DNA of 64,000 nt from DASPNM01 sp035626515 (GCA_035626515.1 DASPNM010000004.1:1-64000); one strand, 5' to 3'; positions 34,133 through 42,841 are shown, counted from the stretch's first letter. Made by a program: numbers and translations. The notes: generated by a model not told the origin, from the letters alone.

Positions 34133-34149
34133 CATTAAAATCTGATTAA
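34133..34149 (-). promoter_or_regulatory. Pair of 11-bp-spaced GATTAA-like boxes before the regulator gene
   Basis: CATTAA at 34133-34138 and GATTAA at 34144-34149 (plus-strand reading) start exactly 11 bases apart, matching the array at 31983-32021. They lie 47-63 bases upstream of the regulator's ATG, in a position suited to autoregulation. A TATTTTTG at 34102-34095 may be the -7 element. Confidence 0.55.
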
Positions 34150-34360
34150 TGCACGTTGTTTAGCGAAATTTTAGGAAGCAGTTAAAGCGAACGGCGGCGT
34201 GCATCAACCAGATTGCCTTTTTGGTTTATTGGCGACACTCAATGATGTCGGTTTGAAGATCTGCAGGCTCGTGAAAAAAGTGCCGGTTCCAATTGGTTGA
34301 ATTCAGGATTGCCTGGAAACCGACCGGGCTGACTCATCGTTGCATTGCCCATCGTTGATT

Positions 34361-34624
34361 TCAACTCTGGTCCAAACCGCGTCTCTCATCGATCCGCGCA
34401 CCGGCCTCCTGCGCCAGCTGCTCCTGGCCCTGCGGGATCGATATCCAGGTCAGCCTGTTGTCGGCATTCCTGATTTGTGTAATGAAAACCGGTTCGGCTC
34501 CCGGAAGCTCGACGGCATATATCTTGTTTTTGGCCGATATGACCTCAACGATCGCAGTCTGGTCGCCGACGGCAATCTGGAACCGTTGCCGGTTTCCTTC
34601 ATCTCCGAGGGACGTATTGCTCAT
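34361..34624 (-). CDS. Small conserved hypothetical protein
   Basis: An 87-residue soluble protein without a recognised domain name. The sequence FQIAVGDQTAIVEVISAKNK...TWISIPQGQEQLAQEAGARID has the look of a small beta-rich protein family in Bacteroidota whose members end in a similar WxSxPxG...AxxxGxxI pattern. The start at 34624 has GGAAAG seven bases upstream; an ATG six bases earlier and a TTG further up are alternatives. It is flanked by about 210 and 280 bases without genes. The function is unknown. Confidence 0.6.
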   Translation of the reverse strand: MSNTSLGDEGNRQRFQIAVGDQTAIVEVISAKNKIYAVELPGAEPVFITQIRNADNRLTWISIPQGQEQLAQEAGARIDERRGLDQS

Positions 34625-34904
34625 CGGCATACTTTCCAGCAAATTTTATACCCCGGCAAATCCCTGAACACAGTCATTTTGGGAAGTTAAATGAAATTTT
34701 TTTTAGAATTATCGTGTTATGTTTCACCGCATCCCTAACTTCGTCTTCGTCGAACCGCTTAATGGCCGGAATTCTACATACAGCTTCTCAAGCCACGCGG
34801 ACCTCACCATTCGTTCCCTCGAGCTGATTTTCCATATTTGAGTTTTGCCCGTGCGGCTGAGCAAACTGTCTGCTGGAAGCCGGAAAAAACCTGTTGATCA
34901 GTTT

Positions 34905-36050
34905 ATGGAATTATCCGTTAACCCCGATCTCCTGGAAGCCCTGGTTTCTGCGCTGCCCACCGAGGTTCATATTCTCGAACCCATTCGGGACGAACGCGGC
35001 GAGATCAGCGATTTTCGCTACCTCGCGGGCAGCCATACTGCGTATGGCAAAAGCGGCGAACTGAGCGGCAAGCAGCTGCTGTCTATTTATCCCTGGAAAA
35101 AAGAAGCCGGGATCTTCGACCGTTTCCGCGACGTAGCGGATACAGGGAATCCGCTTGACATGGTCTTTCTTCATGAGTCGGACGGCCACCACCGCTGGTA
35201 CCACATCAAAGCGCGGCGTTTCGGCAAGGGCATCGTCGTGCTTCGCGAAGACATCACCACCGCCAGGCAGGCCGAAGAAAAGATCATGCAGCTCAACTGG
35301 GCTCTCTATAAGAAAAACAGGCATCTGGAAGCTCTCAGCTCCGAGCTAAAAACTTTCAACAGCATCGCGGCTCATGAATACAACGACACACTCCGGAACC
35401 TCTATAAGAATCTCGAGTTTATTATTAAGAACGAAGCCCGGGAGCTTTCGGATGCAGGCAAGGCCAACATCCGTCGGGCTCAGGCATCTATACAGAAGCT
35501 GAAGCTGATGACGGAAGACATCATCGCTTTTTCCAACGTGCATTCCGAACAGGAAATGGTGACCGCCGACCTGAACGAAGTGGTGTCGATGGCGCTCCAC
35601 GCACTCGAAGACCGAATTCGCGGGGAAAGCGCCGTCGTGAATGTCAACAGCCTTCCCAGTATAGAAGGTTACCCGCCGCTCCTCGCGCTGCTTTTTCAGC
35701 ACCTCATCAGCAATTCCCTAAAGTTCCGCCGGCCGGAGTCCAATCCCGACATACGGATCACGGCCGATGCGGTGAAAGGAACCGACCTGTCGAACGAGGC
35801 GGCAATTCCCGGTGCAATGTATCAGAGAATTTCAGTTCGGGATAACGGGATAGGCTTTCAACCGGAAGAGGCCGATAAGATTTTTACGATGTTCTACCGC
35901 ACCCAGGAAAAAGGACGACACAAGGGGTCGGGTGTAGGACTCGCGATATGCAAGAAAATAATGGACCTCCACGGGGGATTTATCTCCGCGGAATGCCAGC
36001 CTGCGTGTACCACGTTCTATTGTTATTTCCCCGTTGTGGGGAGAAACTAA
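34905..36050 (+). CDS. PAS-domain histidine kinase (orphan)
   Basis: A 381-residue cytosolic kinase. A PAS-like sensor domain (about residues 5-115, ending with GIVVLREDITTARQAEEK), a short coiled coil, a HisKA-like region with NSIAAHEYNDTLRNL as the H-box and a complete ATPase domain (QHLISNSLKFR, VRDNGIGFQ, GSGVGLAICKKIMDLHGG) are visible. The H-box differs from the usual SHDLQEPLRK form found in the kinase at 25368, so acceptor geometry may be altered. No regulator gene adjoins it. I take the ATG at 34905; a TTG at 34845 and a GTG at 34851 are possible longer starts. Confidence 0.85.
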   Translation: MELSVNPDLLEALVSALPTEVHILEPIRDERGEISDFRYLAGSHTAYGKSGELSGKQLLSIYPWKKEAGIFDRFRDVADTGNPLDMVFLHESDGHHRWYHIKARRFGKGIVVLREDITTARQAEEKIMQLNWALYKKNRHLEALSSELKTFNSIAAHEYNDTLRNLYKNLEFIIKNEARELSDAGKANIRRAQASIQKLKLMTEDIIAFSNVHSEQEMVTADLNEVVSMALHALEDRIRGESAVVNVNSLPSIEGYPPLLALLFQHLISNSLKFRRPESNPDIRITADAVKGTDLSNEAAIPGAMYQRISVRDNGIGFQPEEADKIFTMFYRTQEKGRHKGSGVGLAICKKIMDLHGGFISAECQPACTTFYCYFPVVGRN

Positions 36051-36085
36051 ATCGGTTAACCCTGCTTCAAAAAAATGATTTCATA

Positions 36086-36113
36086 AAAAAGCCGGCTCAC
36101 AGCCGGCTTTTTC
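36086..36113. terminator. Bidirectional terminator between convergent genes
   Basis: AAAAAAGCCGGCT and AGCCGGCTTTTT form a perfect stem around CAC. With A and T tracts on both sides it can stop both the kinase transcript and the opposing small-protein gene. Confidence 0.93.
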
Positions 36114-36127
36114 ATTTGAAATAACCA

Positions 36128-36358
36128 TTAACGGCCGCTGCCGCGGGTACTTCCGCGTCCCGAGCCACCACCCTGGTTGCCGGAACTATTCGAACGCGAA
36201 CCACCCCGGTTGCCTGCGCCCGCATTTTTTCCGGAACCATTGCCCGATGAACTGCGCGAGCTGCCCGAACGGCCCTTTCTTTTCTGGTATTGCTGCTCAT
36301 GTTCCTGAGAGCTTACGAAGCGGCGGTCTACGCCTTTTTTTCTTGGATCGTCTGCCAT
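36128..36358 (-). CDS. Small basic Gly/Ser/Arg-rich protein
   Basis: A 76-residue protein. The first 28 residues (MADDPRKKGVDRRFVSSQEH, then EQQYQKRK) resemble short Chitinophagaceae proteins of the form MADD.KKG.D...VS..EH.E..Y, so the gene looks real. The remainder is low-complexity Gly, Ser, Asn and Arg, positively charged, and reminiscent of nucleic-acid-binding tails. Its gene ends 14 bases from the shared terminator. The function is unknown. Confidence 0.65.
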   Translation of the reverse strand: MADDPRKKGVDRRFVSSQEHEQQYQKRKGRSGSSRSSSGNGSGKNAGAGNRGGSRSNSSGNQGGGSGRGSTRGSGR

Positions 36359-36411
36359 AAGATTGTTTTTTGTTGTGAGTTAAATTATCATGCCAGAATA
36401 AAAAAATTCCG

Positions 36412-36816
36412 TCAGACACGAACCTTTAAATGTTCGGCGGGAATGTTGCCAAGCACCAGTCCAAACTGTTCGTCTATTTCGTTTTTGGTCAATATTTCGT
36501 CCGACGCACTCAGGATCTGCAGCCAGATCTCGGTGTTGTCCGCGTGATCACTTTCCATTCTGGCCTTGCTCGGTCTTTCCCTCAGATCATAAACCTTCAT
36601 CACGCTTTCATGAATGACGAAAGAGAGCGTGACAACGCAGATATAAGGGGCTGCGGGAAGCACGATCATGCCTGTATTCACTTCGTCGAGCGAGGATTTC
36701 AGTTTTTCAAGGAGTGCAGGGTCAATAACGCCGACGTTGAACAATATTTTCGCCGGATCGTAAACCCATCCCGTCCCATCCTGCCATGCATCAATGTAGA
36801 GATTCAGCTTTTCCAT
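36412..36816 (-). CDS. Unknown protein, fourth gene of the cyanophycin operon
   Basis: A 134-residue soluble protein with no motif I recognise. It opens MEKLNLYIDAWQDGTGWVYD and has an acidic composition, with mixed alpha/beta character and no signal or membrane segment. The gene starts 10 bases after the isoaspartyl peptidase stop; gaps of 7 and 11 bases separate the earlier genes of the run, so it is almost certainly co-transcribed with cphA, cphB and iaaA. Position suggests a role in cyanophycin handling, for example granule binding or control, but nothing in the sequence proves it. The next gene downstream begins 53 bases on. Confidence 0.72.
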   Translation of the reverse strand: MEKLNLYIDAWQDGTGWVYDPAKILFNVGVIDPALLEKLKSSLDEVNTGMIVLPAAPYICVVTLSFVIHESVMKVYDLRERPSKARMESDHADNTEIWLQILSASDEILTKNEIDEQFGLVLGNIPAEHLKVRV

Positions 36817-36826
36817 TTCCCTTTTA

Positions 36827-37753
36827 TTAATAAATATTTACCTGCAGCGGCTGGCGGTCACCTTTCCAGGCCCGGTGCATCCGTTCGCAGTTGAATGTTG
36901 CCACAATATTGCCTCTCCTGTCCACTCCGACCAGCCCGATATCCGACTGAGAGTTTTTCAATTTTTCCTTCAGAAAATAGTCCGCAGCTTTCTGGAGGGT
37001 CAGCTTTTTGTATTTCAAAAGAGCCGCAATGTGGAATGCCGCAATGTGTTTCATCAGTTCTTCGCCGTCGCCTGTCGTGGAAATGGCGCAGCTTTCGTTA
37101 TCCGCATAAGTGCCGATTCCAACCATTGAACTGTCTGCAATGCGCCCCGCCTTGCAAAACTCGGTGCCCCCCGAGGAAGTGCCGGCGGCGAGATTTCCTT
37201 TTTTGTCCAGCGCCACAGCACCTACCGTTCCGTGCTTTTGTCGGAGTTCCTCGGCCGCCACTTCCAGACCGTCCATACTTTCTTTCGTGCGCACCTTTTC
37301 ATAGGCCTCAAACTGGTGCTCCGTAACGAAATAGGAATCCGGCTCCATCGGCATCTTCAGTGATTTTGCAAATTCAGATGCCAGCGTAGCTCCGAGGTAC
37401 ACATGTCTTGTTTTTTCCATGATCGTCTTTGCAAGCGAAACCGGGTTGCGCACGTTTTTCACGATCGCGGCTGCTCCGGAGTTCAGTGACTGGCCGTCCA
37501 TGATGGAAGCGCACATTTCTATTTCTGCGCGCTCATTCAGCGCGGAACCTTTACCTGCGTTGAAAAGCGGATTGTCTTCAAGCGAATTGACCGCCGCTTC
37601 TACCGCATCTACCGCTTTGCCGCCCTGCTCGAGTATCGTGTAACCCGCGTGAACCGCTTTCTTTAGCCCGGATTCATATTCTTTTTTGTGCTTCCGGATA
37701 AACTCGGAATCGGCCCCCGCTCCCCCGTGTATGGCGATCGCGATCTTGTTCAT
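36827..37753 (-). CDS. iaaA: Isoaspartyl peptidase/L-asparaginase (Ntn-hydrolase)
   Basis: Cleaves beta-aspartyl peptides, including the beta-Asp-Arg dipeptide released from cyanophycin by cyanophycinase. The 308-residue precursor starts KIAIAIHGGAGA and contains the self-processing nucleophile Thr176 in KHGTVGAVALD; cleavage before it yields alpha and beta subunits. The later GTSSGG and STTGDGEE segments match the active-site region of plant-type asparaginases. The ATG at 37753 is used because the longer frame adds sequence overlapping cphB. It lies 7 bases after the cphB stop, completing a degradation pathway next to the synthetase. Confidence 0.93.
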   Translation of the reverse strand: MNKIAIAIHGGAGADSEFIRKHKKEYESGLKKAVHAGYTILEQGGKAVDAVEAAVNSLEDNPLFNAGKGSALNERAEIEMCASIMDGQSLNSGAAAIVKNVRNPVSLAKTIMEKTRHVYLGATLASEFAKSLKMPMEPDSYFVTEHQFEAYEKVRTKESMDGLEVAAEELRQKHGTVGAVALDKKGNLAAGTSSGGTEFCKAGRIADSSMVGIGTYADNESCAISTTGDGEELMKHIAAFHIAALLKYKKLTLQKAADYFLKEKLKNSQSDIGLVGVDRRGNIVATFNCERMHRAWKGDRQPLQVNIY

Positions 37754-37760
37754 AATGTTC

Positions 37761-38633
37761 TTATTGTTTGGGTTTCCTTCCCGGTTTCTTCGGAACGACA
37801 AGCCTGCGTCCTTTCAGGGAGAATTTAATATCTTTCGCAAGGAGATGTACCCTCAGGTTCTCGACAAAAATGGGCGTCTTCTCATCTACCTCGCCCACGT
37901 TCGTCTGGCCGATCTGGTTTCCGTCAATAATGATCACCGAGCCCGAACCATGACAGGTGGCGATTTCGCCTTTTTCGATTTTCAGCGCGGCATCCTCCCC
38001 CAGGCCGATTCCCAGGCACTCGGGGTTGATCACAACAGCGTGTGCCAGTCGCCCAAACCTGCCCCTTTTGATGAAATGCGTATCTACAATGCAATCCCTC
38101 AGGAAACCAAGTCCGGAAGTAACCCGGAGATCATCTTTCATCAGCGACTCCTCCACACCGCCCTCATAGATCATGATATCTGGCAGAGCCATAGCCCCGG
38201 CGCTGGTGCCGGCGACCACAAAGTCCTCATCTCTCAGGTATTTGTCTTTGATTGTATCGGCGCATGTGGTGCCACCGAGTACGGCTGAAATGCGAAACTG
38301 GTCCCCGCCGGCAAAGAATACGGCGTGTGATTTTTTTATGCGCGCGCAAATCCGTTGGTTTCTCGCCTGCATTTTGTCCTCGATGACGAGGAATCCTATC
38401 TCCGCATAGCCGAGTTTTTTGAACGCCTGCTTGTATCTTCGTTTGAGCTTTTCGGGAGTGTGGCTCGCGGTGGTCACGATTTCGATCCGCCTTTTTCCCG
38501 CTTTTCGGGGCAGCAGGCCGCGCAATATCTCCAGGTCTTCAAATTGCTCGTTCTTTTCCTTCATTTGGGATTTCTCTCCGTCTCCCGTGTCTTCGGCGCC
38601 GCCAATGATCAGTATCGTGCCCTTGGGTACCAT
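37761..38633 (-). CDS. cphB: Cyanophycinase
   Basis: Serine exopeptidase that cuts cyanophycin to beta-Asp-Arg dipeptides. The 290-residue protein begins KGTILIIGGAEDTGDGE, carries FAGGDQFRI and the nucleophile serine in GTSAGAMALPDIM (near residue 143), all typical of family S51. No signal peptide is present, so it acts in the cytosol on granules made by the neighbouring synthetase. I place the start at the ATG at 38633, 11 bases after the cphA stop, since the longer frame lies inside cphA. Confidence 0.94.
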   Translation of the reverse strand: MVPKGTILIIGGAEDTGDGEKSQMKEKNEQFEDLEILRGLLPRKAGKRRIEIVTTASHTPEKLKRRYKQAFKKLGYAEIGFLVIEDKMQARNQRICARIKKSHAVFFAGGDQFRISAVLGGTTCADTIKDKYLRDEDFVVAGTSAGAMALPDIMIYEGGVEESLMKDDLRVTSGLGFLRDCIVDTHFIKRGRFGRLAHAVVINPECLGIGLGEDAALKIEKGEIATCHGSGSVIIIDGNQIGQTNVGEVDEKTPIFVENLRVHLLAKDIKFSLKGRRLVVPKKPGRKPKQ

Positions 38634-38644
38634 GGATCCGTATT

Positions 38645-41275
38645 TCAGTTCGTTTCCTGCTGTTCCTGTTCCTGAGTTTGCCGGCTCTTGAGAAACTCCA
38701 GCGCCTGGTTGATCTTCTCGCAAAAGAGAACCACCAGGCTTCCGGCAGGCGCCTGGTTCATTCCAAATTTGAGCGAGTCGAGTTCGCCAGGCACTACATG
38801 CACCTGCCCGGTGAATGCGGCCCGGTCAATTCCCGCGCGCAGCCATTGTGTAATGCTGTCCGGATCGCGGCCCCGGCAATCGCAATCATGGCGAATAATA
38901 ATCTGGTCGAAGATCTTTCCGGCTTCGAAACCGAGAGCTTCGAGGTCGGTGTCGCGCCGGTCACCGGGACAGGTAATGATTCCCCACTTTTCATTTGCAG
39001 GGTAGTTTAGGATGAATTCGGCCATTGCCCGGACACCGTGCGCATTATGCCCATAGTCGAGCATCACCGTACAGTGGCGAAAGTGAAACAGGTTCATTCG
39101 CCCCGGCGTCATTGCGGGTCCCGGTTCAAAGCTCAACAGTCCTTTCCGGATTAGCTTGCTGTCCATTCCCCGCACCGCAGCCGCAAGAATCGCGGGCAGG
39201 ATGTTTTGTATCATGCACCCGGCTTTTCCATCAAATGTGAGGGGCACGTCCTGGATGCGCGCGATCCGGGCTTTCCATTCCCCTTTCCAGAGGCTGAAAT
39301 ATCCTTTTTCCGTGACCGCGGCGATCCCCCCGTTCTCGCAATGTTCCCGTACCCGTTCGTTGTTCTCGTCGATGCTGAACAGGGCGACATTCGCGTCCAC
39401 ATCCTCGCGAAGGCCGTACGAAATGTCATCATCGGCATTCAGAATGGCATGGCCGTCGTCCGCCACGCTTCGCACCACTACCGATTTCACCCGCGCCAGG
39501 TCGCGCAGGTCTTCAATATCATCGAGTCCCAAATGATCTTCGGCAATATTCGTGATGATGCCCACATCGCACTTGTCAAACGCGAGGCCGCTTCTTACAA
39601 TACCGCCGCGGGCACATTCCAGCACGGCGAAATCCACAACCGGGTCCCGCAACACAATCTCCGCGCTGGACGGGCCACTGCAGTCGCCCTCATAGATGAG
39701 CTGGTCCTGGATGTAAATCCCCTCGGTGGTAGTATAACCAACGTTGTAACCCGCGGTCCGCGCCAGGTGCGCTATCAATCTCGTGGTTGTAGTTTTTCCG
39801 TTTGTTCCGGTAACCGCCACGATCGGGATCCGCCCCGTTGTTCCCGGTGGGAACAACATCCGCACGATCGGCTCCGCCACGTTGCGACCGCTGCCCCGGG
39901 TAGGACTCAGGTGCATGCGCAGCCCCGGAGATGCATTCACTTCGATCACTGCGCCGTTGTCCCTCGTCAGCGGCTGAGTAATATCTTTTGCGACCACATC
40001 AATCCCGCAGATGTCGAGTCCAACAAGTCGTGCTATTCGCTCCGCTATTGCCGCGGTCGCCGGGTGCACCACGTCGGTCACATCGGTGGCAGTGCCTCCT
40101 GCGCTCAGGTTGGCCGCTTCCCTGAGAAACAAAATCTCTCCGAAAGGCAGCACCGATTCCAGCTCGAGATTTCGTTTTTTTAACAGTTGCACGGCAGTGG
40201 CATCGATTTCGATACGTGAAAGTGCCTTTTCGTGTCCGGTGCCGCGGCGCGGATCATTGTTGATAGTCTCGATCAGTTGACGGATTGTGGAAACGCCATC
40301 CCCCCGCACGCTGGCGGGCACACGCCTCGATGCTGCTTCCAGCCGGTAGTTGATCACCAGCAGCCGGAAATCGTGTCCCTCCACGAAATCCTCGGCAATT
40401 ACTTTCTTAGAGAAGCGCTGCGCCGATGGAAACAGGCGGCACGCTTCGTCTGCACTTTGAACATTCAGATGTACGCCGTTCCCCTGGTTGCTGTCGGCCG
40501 GCTTGATCACAATTGGAAATTGAAAATTCCGAAGCGCATCGCGAAGTTCTTTTTCACTGGAGACTGCAATTCCCCGGGGAACAGGAATCAAATTGTCTGC
40601 AAGCAGTCTTCGGGTATCCTCCTTGTCGTCGGCGAGCTGGATCCCAGTGCCTGCGGTGGAGGACGTGATGGCCGCGCAGATCAGTTTTTGGTTCCGCCCG
40701 TAGCCAAACTGCACCAGGGAACCTTTATTCAGCCTGCGCCAGGGAATTTTTCTTTTTTTCGCTTCATTTACCAGCGCAACTGTTGTCGGGCCGAGGCCTT
40801 CTTCCCGATTGAACTGTTCCAGTCTTGCAATGTCGGGAGCGATGTCATAAAGCTTCCCGGAGGCCAACGCTTCGGCGATTCGAATGGCGGCTTTTCCTGC
40901 GTATGCCCCGGCGGACTCCACCTGGTAGGCAAACACGACGCGATAAACTCCTTTTCTGGTCCCGGCAGCGCGGGTCCTGCCGAATCCCACCGGCATGCCG
41001 GCCAGGGTCTGGAGTTCGAGGGCGATGTGCTCGATCACGTGTCCCATCCACGTACCCTTCCGGACTCGCGAAAAAAAGCCGCCGGGCCGGTTCTCCGAGC
41101 AGCGGTGCTCGTACAGCGAGGGGAGCAGTGCCTCCAGCCGTTCTGAAAATCCTTCAATTGTGTTTGTGGGCCGTTCTTCCCATTGTCCAAGGTCAATCCT
41201 CAGGTCAATCAGTTGCTTTCTATAGGTGGACCAGTAGTTTGGACCTCTGAGAATTCTCAGTTCAAGTAGTTTCAT
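38645..41275 (-). CDS. cphA: Cyanophycin synthetase
   Basis: Builds cyanophycin, a poly-aspartate backbone with arginine side chains, using ATP. The 876-residue protein matches the CphA1 length and plan: an N-terminal domain (1-200), an ATP-grasp domain (about 200-470, with FPIVIKPADSNQGNGVHL and IEVNASPGLRMHL) and a C-terminal Mur ligase-like domain with the P-loop VTGTNGKTTTTRL near 488-500 and later DYGHNAHGV. It is first in the cphA-cphB-iaaA-unknown run. Upstream is a 418-base gap with no obvious consensus promoter. The polymer stores nitrogen, carbon and energy. Confidence 0.95.
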   Translation of the reverse strand: MKLLELRILRGPNYWSTYRKQLIDLRIDLGQWEERPTNTIEGFSERLEALLPSLYEHRCSENRPGGFFSRVRKGTWMGHVIEHIALELQTLAGMPVGFGRTRAAGTRKGVYRVVFAYQVESAGAYAGKAAIRIAEALASGKLYDIAPDIARLEQFNREEGLGPTTVALVNEAKKRKIPWRRLNKGSLVQFGYGRNQKLICAAITSSTAGTGIQLADDKEDTRRLLADNLIPVPRGIAVSSEKELRDALRNFQFPIVIKPADSNQGNGVHLNVQSADEACRLFPSAQRFSKKVIAEDFVEGHDFRLLVINYRLEAASRRVPASVRGDGVSTIRQLIETINNDPRRGTGHEKALSRIEIDATAVQLLKKRNLELESVLPFGEILFLREAANLSAGGTATDVTDVVHPATAAIAERIARLVGLDICGIDVVAKDITQPLTRDNGAVIEVNASPGLRMHLSPTRGSGRNVAEPIVRMLFPPGTTGRIPIVAVTGTNGKTTTTRLIAHLARTAGYNVGYTTTEGIYIQDQLIYEGDCSGPSSAEIVLRDPVVDFAVLECARGGIVRSGLAFDKCDVGIITNIAEDHLGLDDIEDLRDLARVKSVVVRSVADDGHAILNADDDISYGLREDVDANVALFSIDENNERVREHCENGGIAAVTEKGYFSLWKGEWKARIARIQDVPLTFDGKAGCMIQNILPAILAAAVRGMDSKLIRKGLLSFEPGPAMTPGRMNLFHFRHCTVMLDYGHNAHGVRAMAEFILNYPANEKWGIITCPGDRRDTDLEALGFEAGKIFDQIIIRHDCDCRGRDPDSITQWLRAGIDRAAFTGQVHVVPGELDSLKFGMNQAPAGSLVVLFCEKINQALEFLKSRQTQEQEQQETN

Positions 41276-41693
41276 ACTACCTGTTTAGGGAGAGTACATG
41301 CACGGTTTCGGCGGTCGTTCGGAAACCTGTAACCTCTGGTTTCAAAAAATGGTGCCAAACACCCGGTCCGCGGTCTGAGCTACAGAACGCCGGTTGTGAC
41401 AGGCTCAGTGCAGAAAAGTGAAGAAGTTTTTCCCCTTCTGCGCCGGCGTACCGTTGGGGAGTTTGTTGGTGCGCCGCCGGGTGTTCGCGTCACCGCCGGT
41501 TCCACGTTCCGCTACCGGAACCGCGAGGCAGGCTGATGATCCGCAAAATTTTTCCACTTTTCTTGTTTTTCATGGTTTCATGATTAATTTGCCCGGACTC
41601 TGTTCTGCCGTTTGCGATGATTCCGAACAGAAGCGTTTCGAAATACAGTAGGCTCACTCATTTTCCGGACAGGTCTCTTTTAAGGTACATGCT
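41276..41693. other. Intergenic region upstream of cphA
   Basis: A 418-base gap between divergent genes that must carry the cphA promoter. I see no exact TAnnTTTG element, no repeats and no convincing small gene. A TTAATTTG near 41586 is a weak -7 candidate for the plus-strand gene, but it is 100 bases from its start. Confidence 0.5.
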
Positions 41694-41915
41694 ATGGGCA
41701 GGCTTCAGGGCGATATAGACATCATTCAGGCTGAATTGAAATTTCTGAGGTCGCGGTACCAACAAGCACTTCGGGAGAAGGATTTTCGGCAGCTGAAAGG
41801 CATCAGCCTGTGGATTTCCAAACTGGAAAAAAAGCTCGAGCACGTACAGCAGAAGCGCGCCAAATCCGCTTTGGATTTCATCAAAGAATATAAGAGCGGA
41901 AAGAACGCGTTTTGA
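41694..41915 (+). CDS. Small coiled-coil protein, unknown
   Basis: A 73-residue charged protein that is largely helical and probably forms a coiled coil (GDIDIIQAELKFLRSRYQQ and KLEKKLEHVQQKRAK with heptad-like leucines). No signal, membrane helix or known domain is visible. It begins with an ATG, but Shine-Dalgarno support is weak and it lies in an otherwise gene-poor area, so I rate it as plausible rather than sure. Confidence 0.5.
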   Translation: MGRLQGDIDIIQAELKFLRSRYQQALREKDFRQLKGISLWISKLEKKLEHVQQKRAKSALDFIKEYKSGKNAF

Positions 41916-42244
41916 AGTCGGAAGTCAGAAGACGCGTATCCAAGGGCGAATAGTTCCTGTCATCCTGAGCCTGTCGGGGGATGACAGAGTCAGAAATGCA
42001 GGAAAAGTCAGGGAAGCATGATTAGTTGACTGATGGATGGGTTGATAAATCGAGTGGGTGATTATTCAGCCAAGAAATTGCCACACCCGCAACCTGTCTA
42101 CCCCCCCCGTTGATCAAACCATCTAACTCATAAGGCGTAACAATACTTCGACGTTCGTTGTTCCATGTTCCATGCCGATCCTTAAACGGCTCCGAAGGAG
42201 CCATTTAACCACTTTCAACCATCTTCAACCAATATCCGCCACTC
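41916..42244. repeat. Repeat-bearing intergenic region
   Basis: This 329-base stretch has no convincing gene. It holds an imperfect palindrome at 41957-41987 (CTGTCATCC and GGATGACAG arms, similar to the TCATCCTGAGCC-type repeats scattered in Bacteroidota). A short hairpin follows at 42187-42202 (GGCTCC/GGAGCC around GAA). A run of degenerate TTCAACCA-like units at 42204-42250 ends at the response-regulator stop and matches the run at 1-40. Confidence 0.55.
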
Positions 42245-42643
42245 TCAACGATTTTTCCCCGGACTCAGCTCTCCGTTGAACAGCTCCTTCAGCTTCCGGG
42301 CAAGGATACCCGTCATGAACGGCTTCTTCATGCAAAGCGTGGCGCCGAGCTTAAGCGCTTTCTTTTCCATTTCGGCGTCAATATAATTTGAGTAAAGCAC
42401 AATAGGAATGTTCTCCAGTCCGTCACGCTGCCGCAATGCCTGCAGGCACGCGAGGCCGTTTTCCCGCGGCATGTTGTAGTCTACGAAAATGTAATCCGGT
42501 TGCACCGTGTCCAGCATCTTCAATCCTTCCTCGGCACCCAGGGCCTGCACGCACTGCATGGGAAACGGGACTTGCTTCAGAGCGCCCTGGAATATTTCAA
42601 GTTCGTCCTCGTCGTCATCGATGAGCAGTATCGTTTTGTTCAT
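42245..42643 (-). CDS. CheY-like response regulator (single receiver domain)
   Basis: A 132-residue receiver with all key residues: acidic Asp9-Asp11 (LLIDDDEDE), phospho-acceptor Asp55 in YIFVDYNMP, Ser/Thr region IVLYSNYID and the Lys in CMKKPFMTG. There is no output domain, so it signals through protein contacts. No kinase adjoins it; an unlinked kinase such as those at 25368 or 34905 may be its partner. The 3' end runs into degenerate TTCAACCA repeats. Confidence 0.9.
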   Translation of the reverse strand: MNKTILLIDDDEDELEIFQGALKQVPFPMQCVQALGAEEGLKMLDTVQPDYIFVDYNMPRENGLACLQALRQRDGLENIPIVLYSNYIDAEMEKKALKLGATLCMKKPFMTGILARKLKELFNGELSPGKNR

Positions 42644-42841
42644 AGACCGTTGGTGTGTGTGAATGAACTTGGTTTCGCATCGGGCTCGATCAACGTTCCA
42701 AAGTACAAACTATTTTTCTGTGATTGAAACTCAAAGTAGGGTCGGAGTGTCGGGGCAGCTCAATGTAGATTGAGGTAAGAGGCGGTTTACTAAAGTTAGC
42801 AGATTTCGCCACGAATCCAAATTTTTGTTTTCAGTTTTGAG

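Noticed and set aside
41957..41987. Terminator hairpin after the small coiled-coil gene
   Set aside because: The arms enclose a large loop and are not followed by a T run; it resembles dispersed palindromic repeats instead.
42022..42204. Minus-strand open frame of 60 residues
   Set aside because: Low-confidence frame in a repeat-bearing gap, with no domain or start signal.
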